64,000 nucleotides of DNA from contig OZ023275.1 of assembly GCA_964007475.1 (NCBI GenBank), forward strand, positions 4,402,001-4,466,000. The letters are read 5' to 3'. Positions within the stretch are counted from its first letter, which is position 1; each line of letters begins with the position of its first letter. The translations under genes and the position numbers were made by a program. The stretch comes from Hybos culiciformis. Taxonomy: Eukaryota > Arthropoda > Insecta > Diptera > Hybotidae. Positions 1 to 13,016 of the stretch are shown here, piece after piece. The notes under the pieces were generated by a model. It was given only the letters and a program-made list of their open reading frames with translations, was not told the origin of the DNA and did not search any database.

Positions 1-2594
1 TATTCTTATTTTTGTTTCCTCTGAAAATTAAAAAAAAAAAGAATCTAATATTTATAATCGGGCCACACAACCAAATATTTGAATTAACAACCATTTTTCT
101 TGCTGTATAATTTACTTGTGAGAATTGAATAACTGATTCATAAAGAAAAAATTAAAATATAAAATAAATGAATAATAATAATAACATATGTAAACGTCAG
201 ATCGTGATAAAATTGTAATAAATTCAAATAAATAAATTAATAAATCTATTTAAAGGTTGTATATTATATACTTACCACCAACTTCATATTTATTTTATAT
301 TTTCTTACTAAAATTAATATTTAATTATTTTGTATCGGCCACATTATGCTGTATTGTTGGACAAATTTTGGAAGTATCAGTCCTAAATAATCTTAATTAC
401 AACAAAAAATTTAATAATGCTCAAAAACGAAAACTATTTAAATTCGAGTAGAAGTTTGGATTTATGAATAATAATATTGAATATAATAAAATAGAAGTTA
501 GACAGAATTATAGTTATTATCAAGATTATCAAAAACTGGGAACACAAAATCAGTTACACATGTTGAATATTCTAAACTCCAATTGTTACTTCTAATAACA
601 TCAGATTAAGTTATATTTTAAGAAAACTTACAATCTGTTAAAAATTCCCGTCATTACTAAATAAAAAAATTCGTTTACAGAACAAATTATGAAAATCTAT
701 ATCGCAACAAATGTATAATTATTTTTAATATGTCTTGTGCCCAATTTATAAATTTTAATGTTAAGTGATAAAATTACACGTTAATTTAGAAGATGGATAA
801 TTAGATAAGATGTTTTAATGTGAATATTAAATATTGATATAAAAAGGGTTACGAAAATTATAAAAAAATGGAAATAATCGTATATTCCCAACAAGTTTTA
901 TTTGTTTATTAATTGAGAAAGTGAATAATAATGATATCGACAGAATTTGATTATTTTATGAAATCGTAGTCTGTTTGTATTGTGTTTAAATTAAACGATA
1001 GAAAATTTAATTTCGCTAATCAAGAACGGCAGAAACTCAACTTCTGGATGTTCGAAATAATATACACACGGTTTAATAAAATAAATAAATTTAAAAAAAA
1101 TTTTAATTAATGGTATTTCTCGGTTTTAATTTTTTATATAATATATGTACGACAACAATTTTTTTTTATTAATGTTTTCATGACAAAGTTTAATACTGTT
1201 TAATACACTCAAGCCAATCTGTAATTTACGATGCTGATTATCCGCACAACATGGATTATAATCACTTGAAAAATGTCAAATCATTAATTTCAAAGTAAAT
1301 AATTTTCATTGACCCTTTGGAACCTTTAAATTTAATTTTAACTTATAGAAAAGTAGGTATACTGCAAAATTATATTTATATATTATATTTATTTTCTGTT
1401 TTGTGTTTTTTGTATGAATGAAAATTAATTTAATCAATTTAAATATTTTTTAACTTTTTTTCTTTTTCATAAACAATATATAAAATAAATTTAATTGAAA
1501 ATAAAATGTGAAAGATAGAAAAAAAAAAAAATACATAAACAATGATGCAAATTTTCCCACTTTGCCATTTTTCTTGTGAATGCCAATTTTTTATTGAACT
1601 AATCACACTATCAATCAAAGTAAATTTACAAATCGATCTCACCTTTTTTCCATATAGGCAAACTGTGTATAATACTGTAATTGTTTTCTCAAGTAATTTT
1701 CCAATCACCTCTATCCAGAAATAAATTTATCTGAAAATCGTTTTACTTCAGCACTAAATTACCGATTGGTAATTTTCTTTCTTTTTTTTTTTTGATGATA
1801 ATATTCATGATTCAAAGTAGCTTAATGTTCACGAAAAAAAAATTTCACTTTAAAATGGTCAAAGGAGAGTAATCTATTTACATAAAACAAATTAAAGTTG
1901 AAATTATTATTTTTTATATATATTGAAATTTATGTACAGAACATGTTTATGTCAGTTAAACGCTCAAATTCATTTTATTGAAAATAAAGTTTTAAATAGT
2001 TAATCCAGTTATCAATAGATAAAATGTCGAAAACTTTTAAAAAATATATCTAAAATATAATTATTCTTTTTATTGGAGAAGAAAATTTTATTGTTAGAAA
2101 TTAAATATTTATACCTCCCTTTTTTATGGATCCCGTAAATATAACTTATATGAATTTTTTTTTTAAACTTAGACGGCTCACTTCAAAGAAATACAAAACT
2201 GAGTTCCTCTACTTGAAAATACTTAACTTAGAAATTACTATCCAAAAAATATCGAATAGTAAATATTGATGATGGTATGCTTTATAAATTTCAATGTTTA
2301 TTTTTTTTATACACGGAGAGAAAAGATTGCTAATATCATATAAAATGTGAATAAATCATGGAAAAAAAGGACTTGTTTTTGACCCGTTCGCCTTTTTTCT
2401 CGAATCATGTATTTTTTTCCCATAATTTTTAGAACTTTTTCATGCACATAACAATCAACTTTACTTCATGAAAAACATATTGTTTGCGTGAATGAAGAAA
2501 TAATAAGTCGTTGTAATGTGCGAGTTTTTTGATAATTCGTGTAAAAGAAACACGAATCAAGAAACACATGACCTTAAAAAACACATTTTTAATT
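1..2594. other. A/T-rich intergenic DNA, no gene seen
   Basis: This stretch is very A/T-rich on both strands, with homopolymer A and T runs. The longest open frames are under 90 codons and made of Ile/Phe/Lys/Asn/Tyr, as expected by chance at this composition. I see no splice-linked coding segments, RNA gene or transposon ends. Confidence 0.6.
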
Positions 2595-2672
2595 TCATAT
2601 CTTAGCCCATAGGTAGAGATGTCGGTTTGCAATGCTGAGGACCCAGGTTCGAATCTTGAAGAGGACGACAAT
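2595..2672 (+). repeat. tRNA-like SINE fragment, copy 1
   Basis: An A-box-like stretch (about 2602-2618, TTAGCCCATAGGTAGAG) is followed 27 bases later by a B box (GGTTCGAATC, 2646-2655), the spacing of an internal RNA polymerase III promoter. The T-arm still pairs at four of five positions. There is no matching 7-bp acceptor stem, and an A-rich run follows. This fits a tRNA-derived SINE rather than a working tRNA. A second diverged copy lies inverted about 230 bp downstream, sharing the TTTGCAATG loop sequence and the GAAGAGG 3' segment. Confidence 0.6.
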
Positions 2673-2895
2673 TATGGGAAAAAAAATTTTTTTATATCAT
2701 AATTTTTTATTTCATTTTTTTTTCCTTTTATTTTTTTTATTTTATTATTTTTTTATTTTATTTTTTTTTTTTTTTTTTTTATTTATTTAATTTTTTTTTA
2801 TTTATTAATTTTTTTTTTATAATTTTTTATTTATTTTATTTACCTATATTTATTAAATTTAATTTTATCAAATTTATAATTGATTTTTTTGATTT
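2673..2895. repeat. T/A low-complexity spacer between inverted SINE copies
   Basis: This is almost pure T with scattered A, including a T run of about 20 near 2763-2781. It lies between the facing tails of two SINE fragments and is probably expanded tail sequence. I see no coding content. Confidence 0.6.
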
Positions 2896-2975
2896 TTCTC
2901 ATGCCCTCTTCGGGATTCGAACCTTGTACTTTTACATTGCAAACGTTCAACTCTACCACTAGGCTAAGAAATTGA
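2896..2975 (-). repeat. tRNA-like SINE fragment, copy 2 (inverted)
   Basis: On the minus strand, an A box (TAGCCTAGTGGTAGAG, complement of 2951-2966) precedes a canonical B box (GGTTCGAATCC, complement near 2913-2923). It shares TTTGCAATG and the GAAGAGG 3' segment with copy 1. The T-arm stem is disrupted and no acceptor stem can be formed, so it is not a functional tRNA. The A-rich tail runs toward copy 1, giving a tail-to-tail pair. Confidence 0.6.
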
Positions 2976-3339
2976 AATTTAGATAGAGTGTAAAACAGAA
3001 AATATAAATTATATACTGACCACAATATCTTTCTTAAGTTTCAAAAAATTTCATCAAATCAAGAAATAATTTATTTAACTAATGGAAAACTGTAACCATA
3101 GAATATGAAAAAAATATCATCAAATAAGAAATGTATTCGCAAAGAATCATGTTTTTAATTTTCATGTTTCGTTGAAAAAAAAAAATACACAAACGAAGGA
3201 AAAAAATTGTTAAACTGTGTTAGAATTACATCAAGTAAATATTTACTTAAATTAAGAAATATTTACATAAATGAAGAAATAATTAATTCATTAATGAAAA
3301 TAATCCCATTAAATCAAGCAAGATAAGTTTACTTGAATC

Positions 3340-3882
3340 ATGGAAAAAGCCATAAATAACAGACGAGAAAAAATTGCAAAATTTAAGCAACTATTTAACA
3401 TATCAAGTGAATTCGCTTTGAATTATGAAAATTCGTTTTTTTTCTTAAATTTTAGTGATTATGAAAGTGTATTGCACGATTCTAGAAAATTTTTTCCCTC
3501 AGTGTATGTACCTATATATTTTTTTTATGTTTTTTTAAATGAAGAAAAGATAAATAATCTATCCAATATCTTAACCATAAAAAAAGATATTTATATTTTT
3601 TGTAAACTCTTTTTTCTTTTAGGAAGTGAAGATTTTATAACTAAATTTTACGCTTATCCTGTTTCTCATATTGGAAGAGAAAATATCCAGAATTTATTAA
3701 AATTTAAGGATATTCTTTTAAATTGTATCAGATTCCGAGAACCAAAACTAATTATTAGTGCATTTCTAAAAAATGTCAGCAATAATCTCTTTTTTTTAAA
3801 TATACGAGCACGTTACCAGTTACCACATTGGACTTCGCATTATTCCGTTAGACATAATATTTTCATAATGAGTTACCTTTAA
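3340..3882 (+). CDS. Hypothetical 180-aa ORF of unknown status
   Basis: This is a single uninterrupted frame from ATG to TAA, 180 codons, which is long for DNA this rich in TAA and TAG. The start is charged (MEKAINNRREKIAKFKQ), and the rest mixes Phe/Leu/Ile-rich stretches with Asp/Glu/Lys-containing segments. I recognise no domain. A splice-donor-like GTGTATGT near 3501 and an acceptor-like TTTTCTTTTAG just before 3623 lie inside it. Removing that interval does not keep the reading frame, so I leave the ORF unspliced. It could be chance, a degraded gene or a lineage-specific gene. No neighbouring gene informs its role. Confidence 0.25.
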   Translation: MEKAINNRREKIAKFKQLFNISSEFALNYENSFFFLNFSDYESVLHDSRKFFPSVYVPIYFFYVFLNEEKINNLSNILTIKKDIYIFCKLFFLLGSEDFITKFYAYPVSHIGRENIQNLLKFKDILLNCIRFREPKLIISAFLKNVSNNLFFLNIRARYQLPHWTSHYSVRHNIFIMSYL

Positions 3883-6800
3883 TAAATCATCAGTCATCAA
3901 GTAATTTGTTAAACAAGACTGAACAGTGCAATTAGTAACAAATAATATATAGTTACAATAAGTTTTCTTAAATGACAATAATTAGATTGAACCTTCTGGC
4001 ATTATTTTACTTAAAATTATTTAGTTAACCATTTACGGTAGCATTATTTACATCAAATGGTTTATTGTTATTGTTGATAATTGTTTTTATTAAAAAATAT
4101 ATATATGTATATATTTTGCCGTTAAAAAATTGGTATAATTTTTAATGCCAAAACTAAAAACAAAAAATAAATTACATTTTTATTCAAAAATTTTACAAAA
4201 AATTATAAATAAATTTCTATATTGTTGTTCGCATATACTTATATAGTATCTTAAAATTGTAATTAATGTGCATGCTTCATTTTGATAAAATTGCAGAACT
4301 TTATGGCAAAAAAAAAATTATATTAATATAAAAAAAATATTCTCGCTGAAATTTATCGTTAAGCATTTTGTTCCTTTCAGATCATATTTCATTATTCTAC
4401 GGCATCTTTTTATCATAAATTCAATTTGGAAGCTAAAGTCTACATCATATCGAAAAATTGCAATAAAAGCAATTTATCATGTAAAAACCTTTTAAAAAAA
4501 AAAATTAAATCAAAAATTTGTTTTTATTATTAAAAATGTAGCAACATACATTTAATTAAATTTCAAGAAATAACATTAAATTCTCTTATAAAAAATTTGT
4601 TTAAAAATGAATTTAAAATAAAGAGTTCCATAAAAACTGTGTTTAGCATGAGCTGGAATAATTTATTTTCCGTATATTCAAATGTGTACAGCACTTTTGG
4701 GAATATGAGAATTCCAAAATATTAATATGATTTATTTTAAAATTTTCTAAAATTCATCACCAATCCCTATCCCAATGATAGGAAATAAAATATTATATAT
4801 TTGTCAGTAAGAATATCACATTTCGATTGGCCGTCAAGAAAAATTATTTTTTAAACTTATTTTTATATTTAACAGTAATTATTATGTATCTGGTAGCTAT
4901 AGAAATTACAATTGCATATACACCTTTATGCATGAACAGTTTTGTGACAAAGTAACACTGTACCTATAGAAATGCGTAAATAAAAAATTATACATTAAAA
5001 TCATAAAATCGGGCAGTTCTTTTGATTTATTAACAATTTATGGTAAAATTTATAAAATTTAACCTTTTTTTTCGGCCAATAATATTTTTAAAGCAAAAAT
5101 TATAAACAAATTAAAGTCAATTTATTATCATAATGAAGACACATTAACTATACGTATGTTTAATGAAGATGTAAGATAGGTAAAAGAAAAATATAAATGT
5201 TTTTGTCGTTGAAATTGCAAACAGTAATAAATTTTATTATAATGACTTAATGACTTTCTATTTTCAAAATTATATTTGTCAAATTTTTCTTTTTTGTATT
5301 ATTTATGAAAACGAATTCATAAAATATTTCCAATGGCACTATATTCTCTTGAAATAATTTCTAAAACATGTACATATACAAACTTGGGGCCATAATAGTT
5401 TGGCCTTAAATTCGATTCCAAACATCGTTTTCACACCTCGTTTTCTTTAAAAAATGAAAAACGGGCTATGTATATGTTTTCATTAAAATAATGTTAGTCC
5501 AGGACTCGAAGCCCGAAAACAATTTTATAATTTAAATATAGATATATTTATTAAAATTTTATTGTAACAATTTGACATCGGACTAACTACATTTAAAAAA
5601 AAATACAACAAATGAAAGTGCAATATTTATCTTTTCCATAAACATGTGGTACATCGAAATTATCGAATTGCATCAGCTTTAAACTATTATGTATTATATA
5701 TTATGTATTTTCATCCAATATTGCCGCAATTCAATGATCACGTTTTTCATAATATACATACAATTTTAATTTCTAGATTTTACCTATATTTTTTTAAGAT
5801 TTATTTTTTATATGCTGAAAAGAAAAATATAGTATTCCAAACAAAATCAATTTTGTTAAGTATAAAAATCTTCAGAGTAAATCAATTATGTCAATATTCC
5901 TATATTTAAAAAAATTAATAAACTCAAATGATATAACCTTTGTCAAATAAATTTTACAATATATTTTTAAACTAGTTTAAAATACATATATAAAATTAAA
6001 TGTTATTTTGCTATAAAGCAATAATTTAAAATAAAAAAAAAATACCCTTTTTAAGGATTGCGAAAATTGTAAAAAAATGTTTCTTCTGGAAATTAAATTT
6101 AGCTTATCTTTATATCTTATTAAATATATTATTGAAGGAAAATAACAAGAAAAACGTTCATTATTGTACATGTCTCTGTAAACTGTTTGGTTATGTATTA
6201 ACTTGGGCCTTTTCCCTTAATAGAGTACTTCTCACATAAATAGAAATCTATTGGTTTATTTGCCTACATAGTCGTTTACTACACTTTGCAATTGACATAA
6301 GATAGTAAAAAGAATTTCAAACCACTAAATTTACTGAAGAACATTTTTAAAGTTGATTATTTTCAAAAAAAATGTTTATCCAATATTATAATTAAATCTT
6401 AAAATTTATAAAAGGGTAGATATAATTATATAAATTTTGCCCCAAATAAAATGGGAATCGTGATCTGTTTTTTTTTTTTTTGGGATATTGCATTGTGTAT
6501 TATTCACAGTTTTTTACATCATAAAAAAATACAACATTGAATATGAATATTAAAACTCTATGCTATCCAGCATTTATAGAGCAATTTAGATTTTATACTA
6601 TTGATATTAGAAATTATTTTATACTTAAAATAAATATGTTTTTAGCTTTTAGAAATGGAATAGTAAATCTGTATTTAAAAAAAAAATAAAATTTTATATA
6701 AAATCAGTAGTTCAAATTTCAATAGAAAATTTCATTCCATAAGTACCAAAAATAAATTGCTTATTATGTCACGTTGAAAGCTGCGTGACATAATAATATT

Positions 6801-9664
6801 TATAACTGGCGCACTAAAATCTTATGCAAAATTTGTTACTAATTTGCATAATTTTTCCTTTTTATTATTATATTTTGATAAAAATCATCATATGAAGTAT
6901 GAACATTATGTGTACATTGTTTGCAAAATAAATTTTAATTTTAAACATAATCACAGTAAAAAAAATATAGTTTTTAAAATTATAATAAAAAAAAAATTAA
7001 TATAAACCATTACCAAAGCATAAAAGTGGAAAAATTTTAAGTTTAAAAATGTTCAATATGGACTCTAGTTATTATATTTTTATTAGGAAGATTTATCTTC
7101 TCATTTAAAATTACATTTCAATTTTCATAAATTTTTTTCTTTCATAGTAAGTTTTAGTCAAGTTCTTTTTAAAGAAATATTTTAAACTTAATAGTACACG
7201 GCTTGACTTGTAAAGTAATTTCCCATAAAATCGAGAGACCGTATTATTTTACTCAATTAAGGCTGAGTGTGCCTTTTTTATAGCCATTTATATTATTCCC
7301 AATAGCTAAGGATACTGAACCGAAACGAAACACGAAATATTATTATTTAATATTATTCATTATTCGAGCCTCGACCTTCAGTATTACTGCTGAAAGCAAT
7401 ATGTATAACAATTTTAATTAAGTTATTTGCAATTTCTTAGCACAATTTATTTATAACTTCTAAATACTTCCCTTCGAAAAAAATGTACGTACAATCATTT
7501 CCTATAACTAAGTGTCCGAAATCTGGAAAAAGATTGTACGAAAGTGCTTATTTTAAAAAAAACAGCGGATTATATATGCGCTCATACAGTATTTTTAAAC
7601 CGTTTACCATCAAAAATGAAGTGTGAGTTTCTCCGAGTTCAGACAACGGAATTATATGCTCCCAACCAGGGAAGTGTCGATATTACAAAATTTAGGGGTG
7701 AGAATAGATTTCATAAAAAATAGGTATCTGAACACAGAACGTTTGTAGAAGTACATATAAGAGAAAAAAATTGTAAAATATTTTAAATTTAAATGTTGAA
7801 AACGGGCTGTATACTTCATTTATGAGATACTGTTCTATAATTTTTTTATTTTTTGCAAATTGAAATTACAAAAACCTATGTTTTTTCTATCTATCAAAAA
7901 AAAATCTTATAATGATACCATTGTTTGTTTAAAGATGAAAATCCTTAATTTTATGTAAATACATAATTCGATATTTTTTTAAATAATGCGAATTTACTAT
8001 TTGTTCAATAATGTTCAATTTTTTCTGGCACTTACATTATATTTTCACGACCTTAAGGCTTCCTTGTAACAATTTAGAAATCCTATGTAGATTAAAAAAA
8101 AGTTAAAAACATATTATGTCCATCGTTGTTATGGTTCTACCTACTGAACCATATTATTAATAATACTATTATTTAAAAAAAAAATGATGTGAAAATAAAT
8201 TTGATCTGATTATAATATTTAACTTATTCAAAATTTTATTTCACAAAAATAAAAAAAAAAACATACTCATGTTTATTTAAGTTTTTTATACTTTATTTAT
8301 ATATTAATTTTAATATACTTATTAAATATATACAGTATAATGCCTGCAGAAAAATTAAATTTCAATAAAAATATTAAAGTGCTGTTATTAAAGATTATGC
8401 TTGTTCAGAAAGATATCCAAATGCAATCGCTTCAAAATTATATCTTAACTATTGGAAAAGTAAAAGAAAAACAAATATTAACCTGCTGCGCAACAGGTGG
8501 TCTTTACAAGGTAAAATCGCAGTAAAAATAAGAAGTGTTAAATTTATTCTTTTGAACAAATTGTATAGTCATTGAAAAGATTCAAACTTCGATTTTTGGG
8601 GATAACACAGCTTAATGTAATTATTAACATTCTAATAAGTATCTGTCATTGAAAAAGATATAGAATTTATTATTATTATCATTTATTTTCTTTAGTTCTA
8701 CATAACTGATTAGTACATTATTACGATAAGTCCGACATTAATTCGATAATTTTTTTGCTTCATAAGCTATACTGGAAGTATTAAATATAATAATTATAAA
8801 ATAAAAATGAGAAACTCAATGATTAAATGTAAATGAAATTAATGAAAACTTTTTTATAATGACTTATAATTTTCATTTATTGTTGCTTTTATCTTAATCT
8901 TAAGCAAACTCTATTGCAACAGATAAATCTTATATATTATATCTAAATTTTTATGATCATTTCTATGCTAAACATTATGAAACATATAAAAAAAAATGTA
9001 CATTACACTAAAAACTTTAAGATCTCATTTTTCATCCATATTTATATTGAAAATAGTTTTGATATGCAAATTAAATAAATAAAATACAAAATATGAGTTG
9101 TTAACTTGTATGTTTTATAATATACATATATTTTAATAAACAAAAAAAAACAAATATTATAACACCTACGTAAATTTGTTGCAATGAACAAACAAAGATA
9201 TAAAATTCATTAAACATAAATCGCTCATAAAATAAAGTCATAAAACATTTAAAGCAAACGTTAAATTAACTTATTCTAAATGTTAACTTTTTAGAACTGG
9301 GAACAGATAACGGATATAGAACACTGAATACTAATTATATTTTTAAGAAATTCTATAGTTGATTTTACATTTGTGTACAGTTACTACTGAAGATGTTGGA
9401 TCAAAATAAAGTACAGTTCTAAGAAAACCTCAAAAAATCAGGTATTTATATTTTTTTCTAATAAATTTCTCAATAAATATATCACTAATTGGCAGCAATT
9501 GATTGCATAAAAATATCTGATACCGAATAAAAATGAAAATTTCTTGTAGATATGAGCTATAAAATAACTTGCTATAATTTTAAAGAATATTTTTTAAAAT
9601 TTACTTAAAATACATTGGAAACAAAATAATATTACATTAAAATACATAATGTGGATAAAACTAC
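3883..9664. other. A/T-rich intergenic DNA, no supported gene
   Basis: This is long A/T-rich DNA without an open frame above 90 codons or any recognisable domain. A segment near 8385-8480 reads, in one frame, as a short peptide containing SERYPNAIASKLYLNYW. That loosely recalls transposon-associated helix-turn-helix segments, but it is too short and broken to name. I see no RNA gene. Confidence 0.5.
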
Positions 9665-9925
9665 ATATCGTCTATCTAGTTCTTAAGTGCCGTATACGCA
9701 TTTTGGCACTTTTGGAGTTAGGGATTGCTTCATACTAACTCGAAGGCGATCTTTCGAACGCTCTTCTCGAAATTTCAATAGCTCCTTCCGTTCTCGAAAT
9801 ATTTTTCCCCTATTTGATGTATATGCTAAATTGGAACCAATTGTTTGAGTCTTACAACTTCAAACTCAATTTGCCAAAAATACGAAAAATGCGTATACGG
9901 CACTTAAGAACTAGATAGACGATAT
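9665..9925. mobile_element. MITE with 40-bp perfect terminal inverted repeats
   Basis: The left end (9665-9704, beginning ATATCGTCTATCTAGTTC) is the exact reverse complement of the right end (9886-9925). The element is 261 bp. Its interior is less A/T-rich than its surroundings and has no open frame. A shorter secondary inversion (TTGGCA / TGCCAA) continues inward from the arms. Size, terminal inverted repeats and lack of coding capacity define a miniature inverted-repeat transposable element. The flanks are A/T repeats, so the target duplication, and hence the superfamily, cannot be fixed. Confidence 0.8.
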
Positions 9926-10756
9926 ATATAAAGTGCAGTTTACTTCTTTTTTTTTATAAATTAAACTTAATTTTTTTTTCTTCCAAGTAATTTAATTTGG
10001 CAATGAATTTAATCTGTTAATATGTTAAAGATCTTGTTAAGAAAAATTAACGCATTAACGCCGTTAAAAAAAAAAAGATTAAAAATTTTTAAGTGCGAAT
10101 GAAAAATTAAATTGAGTAATGAATGCATTTCCAAATACGGAGGCGTTTATTCATTTAAGTAATGCACGTAAGGTCGTTTTTGTTTACAATATCATTTTTT
10201 GGGTCAATTGCAATATTATTTATAAGATGGAAACTGTATCAATATAATAATAACTCCTTATATAGATAAAATTTATTTAAAATATAAATTCATACATAGT
10301 ACTTATATAATACATAATTCCCTATCCCTTTTAATAATTAAAAAATAACAAAAAAGTTACAATTATTTTTATATTAGCTACAATTACCATAATGTAAGTG
10401 ACGTTCATCTAAATTTTGTATACTTTATATTGTGTATTTTAGGAAATCTTTTATTCAAACAATAATAAATGCATGTTATGCACTTGAACTGAATTTAGAA
10501 TACATACTCTACTCAATTATAGATTATAATCACTTTGTATTCTATCAAATTCATTTAGACTGGATAAAATCCATCCCGAAAAATATTTAAGGAATATGAG
10601 TTTGTCTTGGGTTGACTCTTTGGTCCTACCACCTTTTATGAACAAGCGTTAAAATTGATTATATGGTGTCATTAGCCAAAAGACGGAAAGTAACTAATAT
10701 TATATTTTAATGGGCAAATACCAAAAAAAAAATTCAAAAAAAAAAAATTGTTTATC
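9926..10756. other. A/T-rich intergenic DNA, nothing recognised
   Basis: I see no gene here. A patch at about 10560-10690 is compositionally more mixed than its surroundings but has no open frame or repeat partner that I can find in the window. Confidence 0.5.
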
Positions 10757-11046
10757 AACTTTTGTTTATTTTTTGCATTGCAAATGTGTTGATTGGAACT
10801 ACCTCTCCCATGCACATTAAAACAGTATATAAGATATGTTAACAAAATTTGTTATAACAACTCGTTGTGTATTAACACAAAAACACATGGAGTGTCCATG
10901 TGTTTTTGTGTTAATACACAACGAGTTGTTATAACAAATTTTGTTAACATATTTGTCAATATTTTGACGCGTGTCCATGTGTTTTTGTGTATACACAACT
11001 CGTACTTAATAATAAATTTAGTTAACATATATTATAATCTACTATA
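10757..11046. mobile_element. Foldback element, copy 1 of a three-copy family
   Basis: It contains a perfect palindrome: arm 10834-10891 (58 bp) is the exact reverse complement of 10895-10952, separated by three bases. One end carries AACTACCTCTCCCATGCACA and the other ends near AATCTACTA. The same end sequences and the ACTCGTTGTGTA motif recur at 35214-35448 and 53728-53987. Peptides read from it, such as LKQYI.YVNKICY, recur only because the DNA repeats. It is non-coding and non-autonomous. I cannot assign a superfamily. Confidence 0.75.
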
Positions 11047-11769
11047 ATATCATAATCTGTCAACAACAAAATCAATTCCACATTTATCTTCCAACATTTA
11101 TTTTCAGTAAAATTTTTTTATAATGAAATACCACAGCATAGAACAAATAATGAGCAATAAGAACCAATTAATAGAAAGCATGTGTAATAAATCTAAACAT
11201 CTAATTAAATTCCCATTATCTTTCAAAATAAAAACTTTTACCTAGTTAGTAGTACTTATAATGAAATTATAAAGTTTACATTTTTTAGAGTTAAAATATA
11301 TATTATAATAATTTCAGTTAAGAAACGATATAAATAAATAAAATAAATAAATATTAACCCCTTTTTTGAATTGATTTATAGTAGAAACGTAGTTCCATTA
11401 TATATACCAGAAATTTGTATGTTTTGATTTTTGAAAATTTCTTATATTATGTTTAATAATTGTATTAATTACTTCACATAGCTTATGTTAAGCTTCATAC
11501 ATAATTTACTGGAAAAAGTGAGTGTAATTTAATTTGCTAGTGTAGATTTTAATTTCAATAAAATTAAATCACAATAAGCAATTTTGTACTATTTCAAATT
11601 AGCTAATCTGGTAATATTGTTATTGTGTCACTGACTGACTGTTGTCAAAATTATCAAAACATTTCAAAACTTGGTGATTTTAATTTTTATTTTTAATTTA
11701 ACAATTAAGAAAGACTAATTTAATAACAAGATCAAGAAGTTAAATTAAAAAAAAAAAAAAGGAAATAAA
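11047..11769. other. Upstream region of NDUFA7
   Basis: This is A/T-rich DNA leading to the complex I gene. It must contain that gene's promoter and 5' UTR, but I see no distinctive promoter element. The last 25 bases before the ATG are an A-rich run. Confidence 0.4.
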
Positions 11770-12614
11770 ATGTCAGCTTTAAGACGTGATATTGGTCCAG
11801 CTTTGCGAAGACTTAGAGCTTTTCTTCTTGGAGTAATTATTTTCAATTTATTCAATAAAATTGTCTACTATTAAAATTATATAAGAAATTTTTTGTTTTT
11901 TCCAATTTCTGATAGGAATTTCTGCTAGTTTTAGGTCGTAGGAAGCGTATCGCTACCGTTATTCGATAAATACTCCTATCCTGGCATACATGTATCGTAT
12001 CTATTAGTCCCAACGCGATATAGATTCCTAAATACCTTTTGACTATGAATGAAATTGAAAACTTGATCGGAAATCAGAATAAGATATAAAAAAATTTTAT
12101 TTAATTTTCGAATGAAAAAACTAAACATTATTTTTTTCAAAAATTAATAATATAGGTGAATGGAGACTATTTTCCAGAGTGTCTCGGTTCAAATTTTCAT
12201 ATTCAAATCATCTCAGTTTGTACATTTAACACATTTTTTGTGATTATCGATGAGGAATATTACTTTACAACTTTATTTTAAGATTTAAAGTTATCGTATA
12301 ATAACAAATTTCTTTTTCAGCGGGAACATACCGTAGCGCTGAGATTTGAAGATGGTGTAGCGGATAGAACACAACCTCCACCAGATGGTAATGCGAATAT
12401 ACCTATTGAAGAAATATTTTTAATAAAATAATTTATATATATTTTAGTTCCTGAAGGACCATCACACTTGCTTTCGGCTAATTATTATTGTAATAGAGAT
12501 GGAAGACGTGACGTTACACCACCAATTGACGTTTCTAAAGGTTTGCTAACAAGTGCTGAAACTCCAGCAAAATCAGCTCAAATACCAACGCCAGGGAAAA
12601 TATATAATTATTAA
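11770..12614 (+). CDS. ND-B14.5A: NADH dehydrogenase 1 alpha subcomplex subunit 7 (complex I B14.5a)
   Basis: Accessory subunit of mitochondrial respiratory complex I on the matrix side of the inner membrane; it supports assembly and stability and is not catalytic. The model is join(11770..11832, 12321..12387, 12448..12614), 98 aa, all introns GT-AG and phases consistent. The diagnostic family core is present: LRFEDGVADRTQPPP, then GPSHLLSANYYCNRDGRRD (about residues 46-64), then a proline-containing tail ending TPGKIYNY. This matches the insect form closely, including the start MSALRRDIGPALRRLRAFLLG. Length is normal for insects. An AATAAA lies about 45 bases after the stop. The gene is intact, on the plus strand, upstream of and convergent with the P450 array. 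Identification is by remembered family similarity. Confidence 0.95.
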
Positions 12615-13016
12615 ATTTTAGACAACTTAATTCAAACCTGTGAAATATATTCAGATAAAAAATAAATAGAAAAATATAAGTTATGAAAATTACAAGTTTC
12701 GATTAAATAATCGATATCAACTTATAATGTAAAGGGAACCACGTTTGTTTAAAAAGGAATCTGCCAGGCATTGGAATAGGAAACAAACTAGAAATACGGA
12801 TTGTTCGGTCGACTCAACTAGGCCGTTTGGATAGTATAATAATAGGCTAACAGACCTAATCTAGTAATATTGTCAGATACGATATTTTCATATATTTTCA
12901 CATACTTATTTAGAAATACAATATTCAAATTTTTAATTGTTTAAAATAAAAATTTTATAAACTCCAAGTTAAAATATGAATATCAACAAATAATTATAAT
13001 TTAATACTTAGTTTAT
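12615..13016. other. Convergent intergenic region with polyadenylation signal
   Basis: This separates the 3' ends of NDUFA7 (+) and the first P450 (-). An AATAAA at 12661-12666 is the likely poly(A) signal of NDUFA7. The segment 12760-12870 is less A/T-rich but has no open frame. Confidence 0.45.

Noticed and set aside
2595..2975. Two tRNA genes
   Set aside because: A and B boxes are present, but no acceptor stem can form and the T-arm is damaged, especially in the second copy; A-rich tails point to SINEs.
3500..3622. An intron inside the 180-codon ORF
   Set aside because: The donor-like and acceptor-like sites do not leave a consistent reading frame when joined, and stops follow at once.
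10793..11047. 84-codon ORF, and an 80-codon ORF at 35223-35465 with similar peptides
   Set aside because: The similarity comes from the repeated foldback element; the frames run through palindromic DNA and are not conserved as protein.
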